In this document: one piece after another, positions 3,832 through 14,600 of the stretch
Position numbering within the stretch: the first letter of the stretch is position 1
Layout of the letters: every line of letters starts with the position of its first letter
Virus record (IMG/VR): IMGVR_UViG_3300025120_000201
Location: 1 to 36,915 of that record
Source of the DNA: a virus
Direction: 5' to 3' (one strand)
Length of the DNA stretch: 36,915 nt
The notes under the pieces: generated by a model
Told to the model about the DNA's origin: nothing
Databases searched by the model: none
What the model saw: only the letters and a program-made list of their open reading frames with translations
Made by a program: the position numbers and the translations under genes

Positions 3832-4590
3832 ATGGCTAAAGGATTTACTGTAAAAGCAAAGACACCCAAAGCAACTGAGAGTGCTCCAGAATGGGACTAT
3901 GAAAAAGCAAAGGAAATGGTAAGAGGTAAAACTATTGTCTTTTGTTTACCAGGTAGAGGAGTTTCTTATACGTATCTCAAAAACTTTGTACAACTTTGTT
4001 TTGATTTAGTGCAGGCCGGAGCAAGTATCCAGATTTCGCAAGATTATTCATCGATGGTAAATTTTGCCAGATGCAAATGTTTAGGTGCGAATGTATTACG
4101 AGGACCGGATCAAATTCCATGGGACGGTAAGTTGCAGTATGATTGGCAATTATGGATTGATAGTGACATTGTATTTTCGTCTGAGAAGTTTTGGCAATTA
4201 GTTCTGATGGACCAGGACATTGCGAGTGGATGGTATATGACAGAAGATGGTAGGACAACAAGTGTTGCACATTGGATGGAAGAGGATGATTTCCGTAATA
4301 ATGGTGGAGTCATGAATCATGAAACCGGGGAGAGTATTTCAAAACGTCGTAAACCTTTCACTGTTGATTATGCAGGATTTGGATGGTTACTAATTAAGCA
4401 CGGAGTGTTTGAACATAAAGAAATGAAGTATCCATGGTTTGCTCCGAAGATGCAAGTCTTTGAGAGTGGAGAGGTACAGGATATGTGTGGAGAAGATGTA
4501 TCATTCTGTCTCGATGCTATCGAAGCAGGATTTGAGATATGGTGTGATCCACGGGTTCGTGTCGGACACGAAAAGACAAGAGTCATCTGA
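3832..4590 (+). CDS. glycosyltransferase-like protein (GT-A fold)
   Basis: A 252-residue protein. TIVFCLPGRGVSYTYL (residues 34-49) resembles the first strand and nucleotide-sugar loop of GT-A glycosyltransferases. LQYDWQLWIDSDIVF contains D110-S-D112, a DxD-type metal/sugar-nucleotide motif. GEDVSFC (residues 220-226) resembles the acceptor-side ED motif, and H246 near the C-terminus could be the metal-binding His. The first 20 residues are a Lys-rich tail. The length fits a single catalytic domain without membrane segments, so it should act in the cytoplasm, perhaps on DNA, a virion protein or a host glycan; the substrate is unknown. It has its own promoter, and its TGA overlaps the next ATG. 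Confidence 0.75.
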   Translation: MAKGFTVKAKTPKATESAPEWDYEKAKEMVRGKTIVFCLPGRGVSYTYLKNFVQLCFDLVQAGASIQISQDYSSMVNFARCKCLGANVLRGPDQIPWDGKLQYDWQLWIDSDIVFSSEKFWQLVLMDQDIASGWYMTEDGRTTSVAHWMEEDDFRNNGGVMNHETGESISKRRKPFTVDYAGFGWLLIKHGVFEHKEMKYPWFAPKMQVFESGEVQDMCGEDVSFCLDAIEAGFEIWCDPRVRVGHEKTRVI

Positions 4591-4751
4591 TGGGACTGAC
4601 AGAATATACAATTCTCCATAAAAGGAAAGTTCTGTATAAGAACTTGACGGAGGAGGAGTATTTTGATAAGATGGAGGACCTTTCGATAGAGTATTATCAG
4701 AAAGGTTCTCCAAGACCACAAGATCTTGAAACAAAAATCACAAAGTATTAA
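4590..4751 (+). CDS. conserved-looking 53-residue protein
   Basis: The ATG overlaps the stop of the glycosyltransferase-like gene (ATGA), which indicates translational coupling. The 53-residue product starts MGLTEYTILHKRKVLYKNLT, continues EEEYFDKMEDLSIEYYQKG and ends SPRPQDLETKITKY. It is charged and helical, with a Tyr-rich centre and no Cys or membrane segment. I recall similar short proteins in T4-like cyanophages but know of no function. Its stop overlaps the Shine-Dalgarno of the next gene, so the three genes form one unit. Confidence 0.7.
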   Translation: MGLTEYTILHKRKVLYKNLTEEEYFDKMEDLSIEYYQKGSPRPQDLETKITKY

Positions 4752-4760
4752 GGAGTTATT

Positions 4761-4913
4761 ATGGCAGTACGTTCAAAGGTTGGATTGAGTGGTAATGGTT
4801 TTGTGGAAGCTAAACCGAAAAAGACTCGTCAAGGAAGTGGGAAGCATACAAAATATGCCGCGACTTCTCGTAATGGGAAACGTAAGATGTATCGTGGACA
4901 AGGACGGGGTTAA
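4761..4913 (+). CDS. 50-residue highly basic protein
   Basis: A 50-residue protein beginning MAVRSKVGLSGNGFVEAKPK and ending GKRKMYRGQGRG, with about a third Lys, Arg or His and almost no acidic residues. It is probably unstructured and nucleic-acid binding, like a ribosomal-protein extension, but this is composition-based inference. A strong Shine-Dalgarno, AAGGAG (4750-4755), lies 5 bases before the ATG and overlaps the preceding stop. This contrasts with the Shine-Dalgarno-free genes of the first 3.4 kb and suggests high expression. Arginine codons are mainly CGN. Confidence 0.75.
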   Translation: MAVRSKVGLSGNGFVEAKPKKTRQGSGKHTKYAATSRNGKRKMYRGQGRG

Positions 4914-4941
4914 TATATAATCATAGTATCATCATCATTAT

Positions 4942-5616
4942 ATGGCCTGTTTGATTGCAAATCTTCCATCGCAGGAAGTATGGGTTCGTAAGGAGTATCT
5001 AACGGACCATCAAAGTGGACATGGTGAATTTGTAAAGGGCGTTTGGGTATCGGTTAAATCGTTACCTGGACGTGCTTTTTATTTTGAGACTTATTTACCA
5101 GAGTATGCGGCAATGTATGATAAATTGCCTATCAGTGCCTTTGTAACGGACCCTGAGACCCCAAGTCCGGACATGAACCTACCAAACCTACAGTTTTGGA
5201 ATTGTATGGACTACGGGGTTGTCTCGGTAGATAAGAAATTCATAGGATCAATGGACTTTGAATGTTATACACGGGACTATGGTAATGTAAAAGGTACTTA
5301 TGTCTGTACTATTGATAACTATCATCATGATCCTGACTATGTTGATTGGTCGACCAGTGAGAATCCTGCCGAACACAAGTCTCATAACCTAATTGAACTT
5401 GAAAATGGGCAGTATGCACTGTATCCAAACAACAGATTACGTATTTTTGACAATAGTTTGACACCTGTCGAACCCAAAATGCCTGATTTTAAAGTATCAA
5501 CTCAATATTACAGTGTTGAAAATGGTTTTGAAAGACTTGGAATGGGTCGTGAGGACGAATATTTCTGGAAAACTGCACAGGAACGTGAACTCTTACTTGA
5601 AGAGGATAGAAAATAA
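4942..5616 (+). CDS. conserved hypothetical protein, 224 residues
   Basis: A 224-residue acidic, Tyr-rich protein. The first half looks beta-rich (VWVRKEYLTDHQSGHGEFVKG, WVSVKSLPGRAFYFETYLP), the middle has aromatic turns (NLQFWNCMDYGVVSVDKKFIG) and the C-terminus is a charged helix (TAQERELLLEEDRK). There is no signal peptide or membrane helix. I do not recognise a named family, although the position ahead of the gp25 block is where T4-like cyanophages carry conserved unknowns. No Shine-Dalgarno is visible; the start is the first ATG, preceded by a short ATC repeat. Its stop overlaps an AATAAATA sequence that could be a weak late promoter for the next gene. Confidence 0.75.
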   Translation: MACLIANLPSQEVWVRKEYLTDHQSGHGEFVKGVWVSVKSLPGRAFYFETYLPEYAAMYDKLPISAFVTDPETPSPDMNLPNLQFWNCMDYGVVSVDKKFIGSMDFECYTRDYGNVKGTYVCTIDNYHHDPDYVDWSTSENPAEHKSHNLIELENGQYALYPNNRLRIFDNSLTPVEPKMPDFKVSTQYYSVENGFERLGMGREDEYFWKTAQERELLLEEDRK

Positions 5617-5619
5617 ATA
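5612..5619 (+). promoter_or_regulatory. possible weak late promoter
   Basis: AATAAATA matches the T4-type late box TATAAATA in seven of eight positions and lies 22 bases before the ATG at 5641. It overlaps the upstream stop codon, so it may be coincidental in this AT-rich setting. Confidence 0.35.
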
Positions 5620-5640
5620 ATAGTTCCATGCATTAGCATA

Positions 5641-6036
5641 ATGTTACGTTCTATAGCAACATTTATTGTCTCTCTTCCTGTTTTATTATTTCCTTCTGCC
5701 TCAATAGCAGATCCTTATATTAATATTGAGTCTAATGCCGGTTATGTTACTAGATGTTCCAAATGTCCAACCAAATATAACGGTGGTATTACCGAATTTC
5801 ATATTGGTTACAAAGGAAAAATTGGTGAAAAATCATCATATTATTTTCAAGGTGGTCCAGCCCTTGTTAGTGAATCTGGTAATATGAATGAAAATGAAGG
5901 TTCAGCAAAAGCTGGTGTTAATTTTGAACTAAGTAAAAATCTTAGTGTATATGGTGAAGTTTGGACAATATCTGATGGAATTGGTTTCGATGGAAATCAA
6001 TTTACCACTAAAATTGGTGCCACAGTAATATTTTAA
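5641..6036 (+). CDS. secreted outer-membrane beta-barrel-like protein
   Basis: A 131-residue protein with a clear signal peptide: MLRS, a hydrophobic core ATFIVSLPVLLFPS, and a probable cut after SIA at residue 23. The mature part contains alternating-residue strands typical of outer-membrane barrels (YINIESNAGYV, ITEFHIGYKGKIG, SYYFQGGPALV, KAGVNFELS, LSVYGEVWTI, FTTKIGATVIF) and ends in Phe, as the C-terminal signal read by the barrel assembly machinery does. A CSKC pair after the first strand may form a disulfide. The size suggests a small barrel or half-barrel. It is probably inserted into the host outer membrane during infection, for example in superinfection exclusion or release; that role is inference. 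Confidence 0.7.
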   Translation: MLRSIATFIVSLPVLLFPSASIADPYINIESNAGYVTRCSKCPTKYNGGITEFHIGYKGKIGEKSSYYFQGGPALVSESGNMNENEGSAKAGVNFELSKNLSVYGEVWTISDGIGFDGNQFTTKIGATVIF

Positions 6037-6051
6037 TTTTTTATAAAAAAT
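6036..6051. repeat. 16-bp AT palindrome after the barrel-like gene
   Basis: A run of six T, then AT, then six A, bounded by A and T, forms a perfect 16-bp palindrome starting at the last base of the stop codon. In RNA it would be a weak A-U stem; in DNA it could be a bent or regulator-bound site. AGGG/CCCCT just after could form a short extra stem. Confidence 0.4.
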
Positions 6052-6076
6052 AGGGATAGTAACCCCTTAAAAAGTT

Positions 6077-6096
6077 CTGATTTTAACAATCAGGAG
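6077..6096 (+). promoter_or_regulatory. ribosome binding site next to a hairpin
   Basis: CTGATT (6077-6082) and AATCAG (6088-6093) form a perfect 6-bp stem with a 5-base loop. Its last two bases are the first two of AGGAG (6092-6096), which sits 5 bases before the ATG at 6102. Folding would partly hide the Shine-Dalgarno, so translation could be tuned. Confidence 0.55.
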
Positions 6097-6101
6097 TAAA
6101 A

Positions 6102-6278
6102 ATGGGCAATTCAACAGTTGACAGAAATACAAGTTACATGAAAGAAGTGTGGGGAACAACAAGTTTGACCACAGATTACTGGTCATTACCCAAAAAAATT
6201 GAAAATTCGGAAGAAAAAGTACTTCAAGAGATTATGCACGATGATTTGAAAAAAGGACAGAAGAATCTCCAGGAATAG
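6102..6278 (+). CDS. 58-residue charged protein
   Basis: ATG 6102 with AGGAG 5 bases upstream opens a 58-residue frame. The first half, MGNSTVDRNTSYMKEVWG, then TTSLTTDYWSLPKKIE, is polar with two Trp. The second half is a charged amphipathic helix (ENSEEKVLQEIMHDDLKKG). No family is recognised. It is the last gene before the late promoter of gp25 (three bases after its stop) and has one of the best ribosome binding sites in the window, so I treat it as real despite its size. Confidence 0.65.
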   Translation: MGNSTVDRNTSYMKEVWGTTSLTTDYWSLPKKIENSEEKVLQEIMHDDLKKGQKNLQE

Positions 6279-6280
6279 AG

Positions 6281-6288
6281 TATAAATA
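6281..6288 (+). promoter_or_regulatory. T4-type late promoter
   Basis: TATAAATA exactly matches the T4 late promoter box, read by the gp55-type late sigma factor with the gp45 clamp. It starts three bases after a stop codon and lies 29 bases before the gp25 ATG, at the head of the morphogenesis block. Confidence 0.8.
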
Positions 6289-6316
6289 TAATTAAGAAAA
6301 CTCTTTGATAATAAAA

Positions 6317-6712
6317 ATGAAGAGGATATCAAGAGGGTTTAAAGATATAAGTTTATCTTTTGATCCTCATCCTACTACTAAAGATATTCAAGTATTAAGA
6401 AATGAATCTGCTATTCGCAGGTCTGTAAGAAATATTGTACAAACAATTCCCACAGAAAAATTTTTTAACTCAGTTTTTGGTTCTAATGTCAGAGGTTCAT
6501 TATTTGATTTCATTGATTTTGGTACTGCATCAATAATTGCAGATGAAATTGAAATTTCTATCAATAACTTTGAAACAAGGGTAAATAATTTACAAGTAAT
6601 TGTAAAACCTAGACCTGACCAAAATACATTTAGTGCTACTATAATTTACGATATCATCGGTCAAGAGTTTCCTACACAAGAGTATTCATTCCTTTTAGAG
6701 GCAACAAGATAA
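6317..6712 (+). CDS. 25: gp25 baseplate wedge subunit
   Basis: A 131-residue protein of the GPW/gp25 family (T4 gp25 is 132 residues). DISLSFDPHPTTKDI near the start, the central helix SAIRRSVRNIVQTI, then NSVFGSNVRGSLFDFID and EIEISINNFETRVNN give the family layout. The classic E-P-R-like turn is represented by the NNFETRV region. gp25 joins gp6 and gp53 in the baseplate wedge and helps start sheath assembly. A TTG at 6305 would add four residues, but it is too close to the expected late transcript start, so ATG 6317 is preferred. One base separates its stop from the gp6 start. Confidence 0.9.
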   Translation: MKRISRGFKDISLSFDPHPTTKDIQVLRNESAIRRSVRNIVQTIPTEKFFNSVFGSNVRGSLFDFIDFGTASIIADEIEISINNFETRVNNLQVIVKPRPDQNTFSATIIYDIIGQEFPTQEYSFLLEATR

Positions 6713-6713
6713 A

Positions 6714-8624
6714 ATGCCTTTTACAAAATTTACAAATTTAGACTTTGATCAAATAAAAGAATCTATCAAAGATTATCTTCGTGCTAATTCAAATTTCACG
6801 GGATTTGATTATGAAGGTTCTAACTTCTCAGTCTTGATTGATACATTAGCATATAATACCTATATAACGGCATTCAACTCTAACATGGTCGTAAATGAGT
6901 CTTTCTTAGACTCTGCGACTCTTAGAGAGAATGTCGTTTCTTTAGCAAGAAATATTGGATATGTTCCAAAATCTAGAAATTCTGCGAAATCTACAATATC
7001 TTTCTCAGTTACAGTAAATGGTTCAAATACACAAAAATTATCTCTTCAAAAAGGTCTTGTATGTAAAGGTCTTATAGAAAATACATCATACTTATTTTCG
7101 GTGGTAGAAGATATTACGGTTCAAACTGAAGATGTGAGTTTTACAGATGAGAATGAAAATAATATTAATTCCGTAAAAGCAGATTTTAATAATATTGAAG
7201 TTTTGCAAGGAACATTTCTAACAAAGCAATTTGTCTATGATGGATCAATAGATCAGAGATTTATTTTAGATAATTCTTTTATAGATACTGCAACAATAAA
7301 AGTTTACATTGATGGAGTAGAATATAAATTAGTTGATAATATTGTAAATGTGAATAGTGAGTCTGCTATATTTTTAATTCAAGAGATACAGGATGAAAAA
7401 TATGAATTATTGTTTGGTGATGGATTAATTGGAAAGAAATTACAAAATGGTGTTGTTATTCAAGTTAACTATTTGGTAACTGAAGGTGAAGAAGGAAATG
7501 GTGCATCATTCTTCTCCTTTGCAGGTAGAATAATTGATAGCAATAATAACCCAATTTCACCGCAACCATTTGGTGTAAATACAGTATCTAAAGCACAAAA
7601 TGGTTCCGGAATTGAAAAGATAGATTCAATTAAGTATTTTGCTCCAAAGATATACTCCGCACAAAACAGAGCAGTAACTGGTCAAGACTACGAATCTATC
7701 ATTAAAGAAATATATCCAGACACAGAATCTGTTTCTATTATTGGTGGAGAAGAACTAGAACCCCCAGAATTTGGTACAGTTCAAATATCAATCAAGCCAA
7801 AAAATGGTGAGTTGGTTAGTGAGTTTAATAAGTCTAGAATACTTTCACAACTCAAGAATTATTCCGTTTCTGGAATTAAGCAAAGTATTCTAGACTTGAA
7901 AGTTTTATATGTGGAATTGGATTCCTTTATTTATTATAATGACTCAAAAGTATCTACTCCACAGACACTTAAGACTAAAATATCAAATACTCTCAGTAGT
8001 TATGCAAAATCTTTAGATTTGAATAAGTTTGGAGGAAGGTTTAAGTATAGTAGAGTTTTAAGAGCAATTGATGATACTGATACTGCTATAACATCTAATA
8101 TTACTAGGGTAAAGATAAGAAGAAATTTAAATGCTCTTTTTAATCAATTTACCCAATACGAACTCTGTTTTGGTAATCAATTTCATGTAAACGATAGTGG
8201 ATTTAATATTAAATCAACAGGATTTACTGTTGCTGGTGAAAGTGAAACTGTTTATTTGACTGATGTTCCAAATCCAGATAGAAAGACTGGATTAATTTCT
8301 GTTGTGAAAAATTTATCAAATGGAACAATTAGAGTTGTTTCTAAATCTGCAGGAACGGTAGATTATGTTAAAGGTGAAATTAATATTGGAACTGTAAATA
8401 TTACTTCTACTGAAAGACCAAATAATATTATAGAAGTTCAAGCTATACCAGAATCTAATGATGTTATCGGGTTGCGTGATATTTTCTTGAAATTAGACAT
8501 TTCTAATATCGAAATAAATATGTTAAAAGACGTTATTTCCTCAGGTGAAGAAATATCAGGGACAGTGTTTAGAAGAAGTTTCTATACATCAAGTTATTCA
8601 AACGGAAAATTAATCAGAGAGTAA
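6714..8624 (+). CDS. 6: gp6 baseplate wedge subunit
   Basis: A 636-residue protein, close to T4 gp6 (660 residues). The N-terminus, with FDQIKESIKDYLRANSNFTGFDYEGSN split by turns and then NTYITAFNSNMVVNESFLDSAT, is characteristic of gp6 and the wider baseplate J family. RAVTGQDYESIIKEIYPD (near residue 330) is the conserved J-type motif. gp6 forms the iris-like inner ring that holds the six wedges together and undergoes the large change at contraction. It follows gp25 by one base and precedes the giant gene by one base, so the three are one operon from the late promoter at 6281. Confidence 0.9.
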   Translation: MPFTKFTNLDFDQIKESIKDYLRANSNFTGFDYEGSNFSVLIDTLAYNTYITAFNSNMVVNESFLDSATLRENVVSLARNIGYVPKSRNSAKSTISFSVTVNGSNTQKLSLQKGLVCKGLIENTSYLFSVVEDITVQTEDVSFTDENENNINSVKADFNNIEVLQGTFLTKQFVYDGSIDQRFILDNSFIDTATIKVYIDGVEYKLVDNIVNVNSESAIFLIQEIQDEKYELLFGDGLIGKKLQNGVVIQVNYLVTEGEEGNGASFFSFAGRIIDSNNNPISPQPFGVNTVSKAQNGSGIEKIDSIKYFAPKIYSAQNRAVTGQDYESIIKEIYPDTESVSIIGGEELEPPEFGTVQISIKPKNGELVSEFNKSRILSQLKNYSVSGIKQSILDLKVLYVELDSFIYYNDSKVSTPQTLKTKISNTLSSYAKSLDLNKFGGRFKYSRVLRAIDDTDTAITSNITRVKIRRNLNALFNQFTQYELCFGNQFHVNDSGFNIKSTGFTVAGESETVYLTDVPNPDRKTGLISVVKNLSNGTIRVVSKSAGTVDYVKGEINIGTVNITSTERPNNIIEVQAIPESNDVIGLRDIFLKLDISNIEINMLKDVISSGEEISGTVFRRSFYTSSYSNGKLIRE

Positions 8625-8625
8625 T

Positions 8626-11600
8626 ATGATACGTACTGGATTTGAATCTAGAGTAAAGATTCAAGATGTAATTTCAAACCAACTTCCAGAATTTATTTTG
8701 GACGAAAGTCCAAAAACTCTTGATTTTCTAAAACAGTATTACATATCTCAAGAATATCAAGGTGGAACGGTAGATATTGCAGAAAATTTAGATCAATATT
8801 TAAAATTAGATAATTTAAAACCAGAAGTTATTGTTGACAATGTAACTTTAGAATCTTCTATTGGAGAAGATGGTGATACTATTACCGTATCAAGCACTAA
8901 AGGATTCCCAACAAAGTATGGACTTCTTAAAATTGATAATGAAATTATCACATATACTGGAATTACAACCAATAGTTTTATAGGATGTATACGTGGTTTT
9001 AGTGGAATAACCGATTATCATAATGATCTGAATATAGAAGAATTAGTATTTGAACAATCTAGTAAATCGTCTCATAGTGAAGATTCTAAAGTAACAAATT
9101 TAAGTTCTTTATTTTTAAAAGAATTTTTTAAAAAGTTTAAATTTACTTTTGCTCCTGGATTTGAAGGTAGAAAGTTTGATGATAGAATTGATGTAGGTAA
9201 TTTTATTAAAGAAATAAAATCTCTTTATTCGTCAAAAGGTACTAATGAATCCTTTAGAATTTTATTTAATGTACTTTTTGGAGAAAATCCATCCATTATT
9301 AATCTAGAAGACTATCTTTTAAAGTCTTCGGATGCAAATTATGTCAGATCTGATATTGTAATTTTAGAACCTATCTCTGATGGAAATCCTGTAAATATAA
9401 AAGGTCAATCGTTATTCAAAAATAATAATTCTTTTGTTTCTGCTGCAATTTCTTCTATAAGTCCTTTTACTAGAGGACAAAAATTATATTATAAAGTATC
9501 TCTTTTTGTTGGATCAAATGATGGACTTGCAGCAAAAGAAACTTTTGATATAACTCCAAATACAAAATCATTAGAGGATGTAAATGTAGGTGTAGGTAAT
9601 TCTGTAATTAGTGTAGACTCTACTATTGGATTTCCAGAGTCTGGAACTATTTACTCCGGATCTAATACAATAACCTATACCAACAAGAGTATTAATCAAT
9701 TTTTTGGTTGTTCTGGTGTAGAAAGCAAAATTTCTTCTACGAATAACATTTATTCTGATGATACTTACTTTTCTTTTGAAGATGGTGATACATCAAAGAG
9801 AATTGATTTTAGACTAACTGGAATCATTTCAGAATTTAATCAAGGTTCTGATAATATTATTATATCTGAGAATCAAAAAATATCAATTCAAAGTATTGGT
9901 GATAATGTTATAAACCCTCAAGATAATAAAAATTATAAGCAAATTTTCGCAAACTCTTGGATTTATAATGCTTGCCCTTCAATTGATATTGAATCTATAC
10001 AAGGATCTAATATAATTCTAAAAAATTCTGTCGATAAATGCCAATTAAAGAAAAACGATTTAGTAGAAATTGTAGATAGAAGTACAAATATAGTTGTATA
10101 CCCAACCTTAACATCCGACACTCCTTTTGTGGGTCAGGATATTTCTATAGGATCAAACCAAGTATTTTTATCAGAATTTTCTTTTACTGGAAATGGACTT
10201 TATAAGATAAGAAGAAAAGTAAATAAAGCATATAGTAATACTATCGGTTTTTTAAATGGAAATGGTTCCGAAATAACTGATATTCAAAATGTATATTTCG
10301 AAGATAACAAATTTGCATATGTCGCATCTAATTCTTTACCTTCAAGTAGAATTACGGGAATAACCACAGAATTTTTATATGATTTAACCCCCGAATTATC
10401 TGAACAGAGTATTTCCCCTGATTCCGGATTTATAACAGATAAAGATCTAGATACTGATGCATTCACTACAATATCTTTCGAAGATAAAGTTAAATTTATA
10501 ACTGGTGATAGAGTAATTTATAATTTTTCAGATAAAAGATTAAAAAAATTAGATAATAATGAATACTTTGTAAAAGTAATTGACCAAAATTCTATAAAAT
10601 TATTCGAATCTATAAGCACATTAGATGATGATAAGTTTGCTGCCAAATTTTACTCTGACGAGGATGAAAACTTTAATACAGATTCTATTTTAGGTTCTCA
10701 TACCTTTACATTATTTTCTCAAAGTAATAAAAAATTATCCGGTTCAAAGATTCTTAGAAAATTTCCAATTCCTTCAAATATAAAATTTGGAAAATCCACA
10801 GATACTATTCCAAATTTTTCTGTAGGGATGCTCATAAATGGTGTAGAAATATCAAATTATAAATCGGGAGATAAATTATATTATGGCCCTCTAGAAAAAA
10901 TTAGAGTTTTAAATGGTGGAAAAAATTACGATGTTATTAATTTACCCAAACTAAAGGTACAAGGTGGATCTGAAGAAGCTTTAGCAATACCAGTTATTAC
11001 AGGTACAATAACAGATATTAATGTAACTCCTCAAGAATTTGATATTGAGCAAATTACAAGTATTTCTATCGAAGGTGGAAATTCTAAAGGAGGATTATTA
11101 CAACCAATATTAACAAAAAGAAGAAGAGAAATTTTATTTGATGCAAGAAAAACTACCCAAGGTGGTGGCATCTCCACGTCCACCAATCAGATAACATTCT
11201 CAGAAGATCATAATTTATTTAATGGTCAAGAAGTAGTTTATTTTAATAATGGAAATAGTAACGTCAGTATAGGATTGGGATCATCTACTCTTACAAATAA
11301 TAGTTTTTATTTCGTATCTGTAGACAACAGCACAACAATTCAATTACATGAAACCTTTGAAGATGCGATAAATGATACAAATCCTATTGGATTTGGTGGA
11401 ACTATTTTTACGGGAATTCAAAAATTTAAAACTGCAGACTTTAAAGACACTCTCACTGAAATTAGAGTTATTGATGGAGGAACATTTACAAATAGACAAC
11501 TGTATGTTAAAACATCAGGAATATCTACTACAAAAAATACAATTAACTTTGAAGATCATGGATTTTCTACTGGAGAAGTTGTCGAATACTTTATTGATTC

Positions 11601-14600
11601 TGGAGAGACTCCAATATCTGGTCTTTCCACAACAAACAGTTATTATATTGTAGCAAATAATAAAGATTCTTTCCAATTATGTGATGCTGGTATAGGAAAT
11701 ACAATATCATCTAATTTTGAAAGAAGGAATATTGTTGAATTGACAACAACAGGATCTGGATACCAAAAATTTAAATATCCAGATATCAAAATATCTGTAA
11801 ACTTATCACCAGTAGGATCTGCAGTTGAAACTGCAAAATCTATACAAGTTTCACCAACTATTAAAGGATCTATAGAACAAATTTATGTTTATAACAAAGG
11901 TCTTGGGTTTGGTACAACAACACTAAATTTTGAAAGAACACCAAAAATATCTTTACAAAATGGAAAAGAAGCAAGTATCAAACCAAATATTATTTCGGGA
12001 TCCTTGTTATCTGTCAGCATTGAATATGGGGGGTTTGAGTATTTTTCCGAACCAGATTTAGAACTATTTGATTCTACTGGAAAAGGATCTGGAGCTAAGT
12101 TAAAAGCAAATATTTCTAAAGGCAAAATCTCTTCGGTCGTTGTGATTAATAGAGGTTCAAATTATCCAGACAATAGTAAGATTATCATAAGACCTAGAGG
12201 ACTAAATGCTGTATACGAAGGAAAAATTAGATCTTTAAATGTAAATTCCCCACAAAAAAGATCCGGTTTATATTATGATTTAAAAAATAAAAATCAAGGT
12301 CTTCAGTTCACTTTTAATGGATACTCAGATAAATTAAGAGACTCTTTTGGGGAAGAATCTTCTACAAGTTCTGGTATTATCGGATGGGCTTATGATGGAA
12401 ATCCAATATATGGTTCTTTTGGAATATCAGACCCTACAGATATAAATTCAACTACAAAAACATTAGTTTCTGGATATACTCTAGACACTTCAAAAGTTAT
12501 TGATAGACCTTCTGAGTTTTCTGATGGATTTTTTGTTGAAGATTATTGTTTTGATAATTCTGGAGATTTAGATGAACATAATGGAAGATTTGAAAAAACA
12601 AAAGAATTTCCAAATGGAGTTTATGCTTATCATGCTTCAATAAATTCAATTACAGGAAATCCAGAATTTCCATATTTTATAGGAAACACGTTTAGATCAA
12701 ATTTATTAACCGAAAATAATTTCTTAGATCAAACATTTGAATTTACAAAATCTAATTTAATTAGAAATACTTTCCCATACAAGATTACCGAAAGATTTTC
12801 TGGATATGATTTTGTAACAGAATCTAGAGAAATCTCTAATCAAGATGTAAGAATAACTTCTATTTCTAAAGGTATTATCGATAAAATTGATATTGTAAAT
12901 TCAGGAGAAAATTATAAAATTGGTGATAAATTAAAATTTGAAAATCAATCTTTTGGTGGTGGTGGTGTTCAATCTGAAGTATCTTCGATTAAAGGAAAAG
13001 AAATTTCTAATATAACAACATCCTCAGAAATTTTTGAAAATGCGGTTTTTGTGTGGAACACCAATAAAATTAGAGTTCATACACCAACACCAAATACTTT
13101 TAAGAATGGGGATTATGTAAACGTTTCTGGATTTACAACTTCTAAATTATCCCAATTGAATGGTTTCTCTTTAATTTCAGTCAAAGAAATTCCAAATGTT
13201 GCTATTACAACAGAAATAACCGCAAGTGGAATCTCTACTGATATTTACGTTACAAATATTCCAAATAATGTATCTTCTGGATCTAGTGTAAACATTGGCA
13301 ATGAGACTCTTTCTATACTTAATATATACCCTGAAAAGAATATACTTAGAGTAAAAAGAGATAATTCAAACGTAGGAATAGTTCATACAGTAGGAACTGC
13401 TGTCACATTTAATAATTATATATTTGATATTGAAAAATCTATCCCATATTTCGAATCAAATAAAAATGTTAAAGTTTATTTCAATCCTAAGGAATCTGTA
13501 GGTCTTGGTACAACATCAGGAAAATCTAATAATATTCAATTTAGTATTGGTGAAGAGCCTATAAATTTGAGTATTCCGTCGCAATCAATTTTCTTAAAAA
13601 ATCATCCATTCAAAAATAATCAAAAAGTAAATTTTGAAAGAGGAATTAATAATGATAACATTCAAGTAAAGAGCACTCCTACGGGTACAACTTTCGATTT
13701 ACCTTCTGATCTTTACATAGTAAACAAATCCAGAGATACTGTTGGTCTTAAAACTTCTCCGACTTCAACGGAAGTTTATTTTATTGTAGCTGGTCAAGAT
13801 TCTTCGGTTTATTTAATTGAAAGTGTTTTTGATGAAAAAACAGCAAAAGTTACAAAAAATAAATCTACTGTATCAGTATCAACATATCATGGTTTAAAAA
13901 GTGGAGATATTATTAATTTAAGTATAAACCCATCTCTTTCTGTTGGTATTGGAACTTCGTCTAAAGTAAATGTTTTATACAATAACTACACCGAGAACAT
14001 AATTATTGATCCCGTTAAGATAAACACGTCTGATATTAATACTTCATTGAATGAAATTACAATTTCTAATCATACATTTAAAACCGGTGACAAAGTAATA
14101 TATACAAATTCTTCATATATTTCACCAAATGTTCCTATTAATAACACTTTATATTTTGTGTTTGTAAAAGATAGTAATACAATTAAATTATGCGAGACTG
14201 TAATTGACTCACGTAATAATCCACCAAAAGAAATTAATATTACTTCTACGGGCAATTCCGTTCAAAAAATATCTTTAATCAATCCACAAATTAAAGTTGT
14301 AAGAAATAACAACTTAGTGTTTGATTTATCAGATAATACTTTATCTGGATATAAATTTAAAGTTTTTTACGATAAAGAATTTTTAAATAATTTTGTTTCT
14401 ACAGGATCTACAGATTCATTTGTAACAGTGGAATCTGGAACTCCAGGAAGTTTAGGTGCAGAATTTACTATTAATTACAATTCAAATTTACCCCAAAAAA
14501 TTTATTACTCACTTGAAAAATCCGGATATATTAGTACATCTGATACTACCATAGAAAACTATTCAGAAATTTTATATTCCGATAGTTTTTATAATCAAAG

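Noticed and set aside
6305-6316. TTG start for gp25
   Set aside because: It would leave only a few bases between the expected late transcript start and the start codon; the ATG at 6317 gives the usual gp25 length.
11372-11653. Plus-strand frame inside the giant gene
   Set aside because: It is a +1/+2 shadow rich in Leu within a continuous repeat-coding frame, without a ribosome site or promoter.
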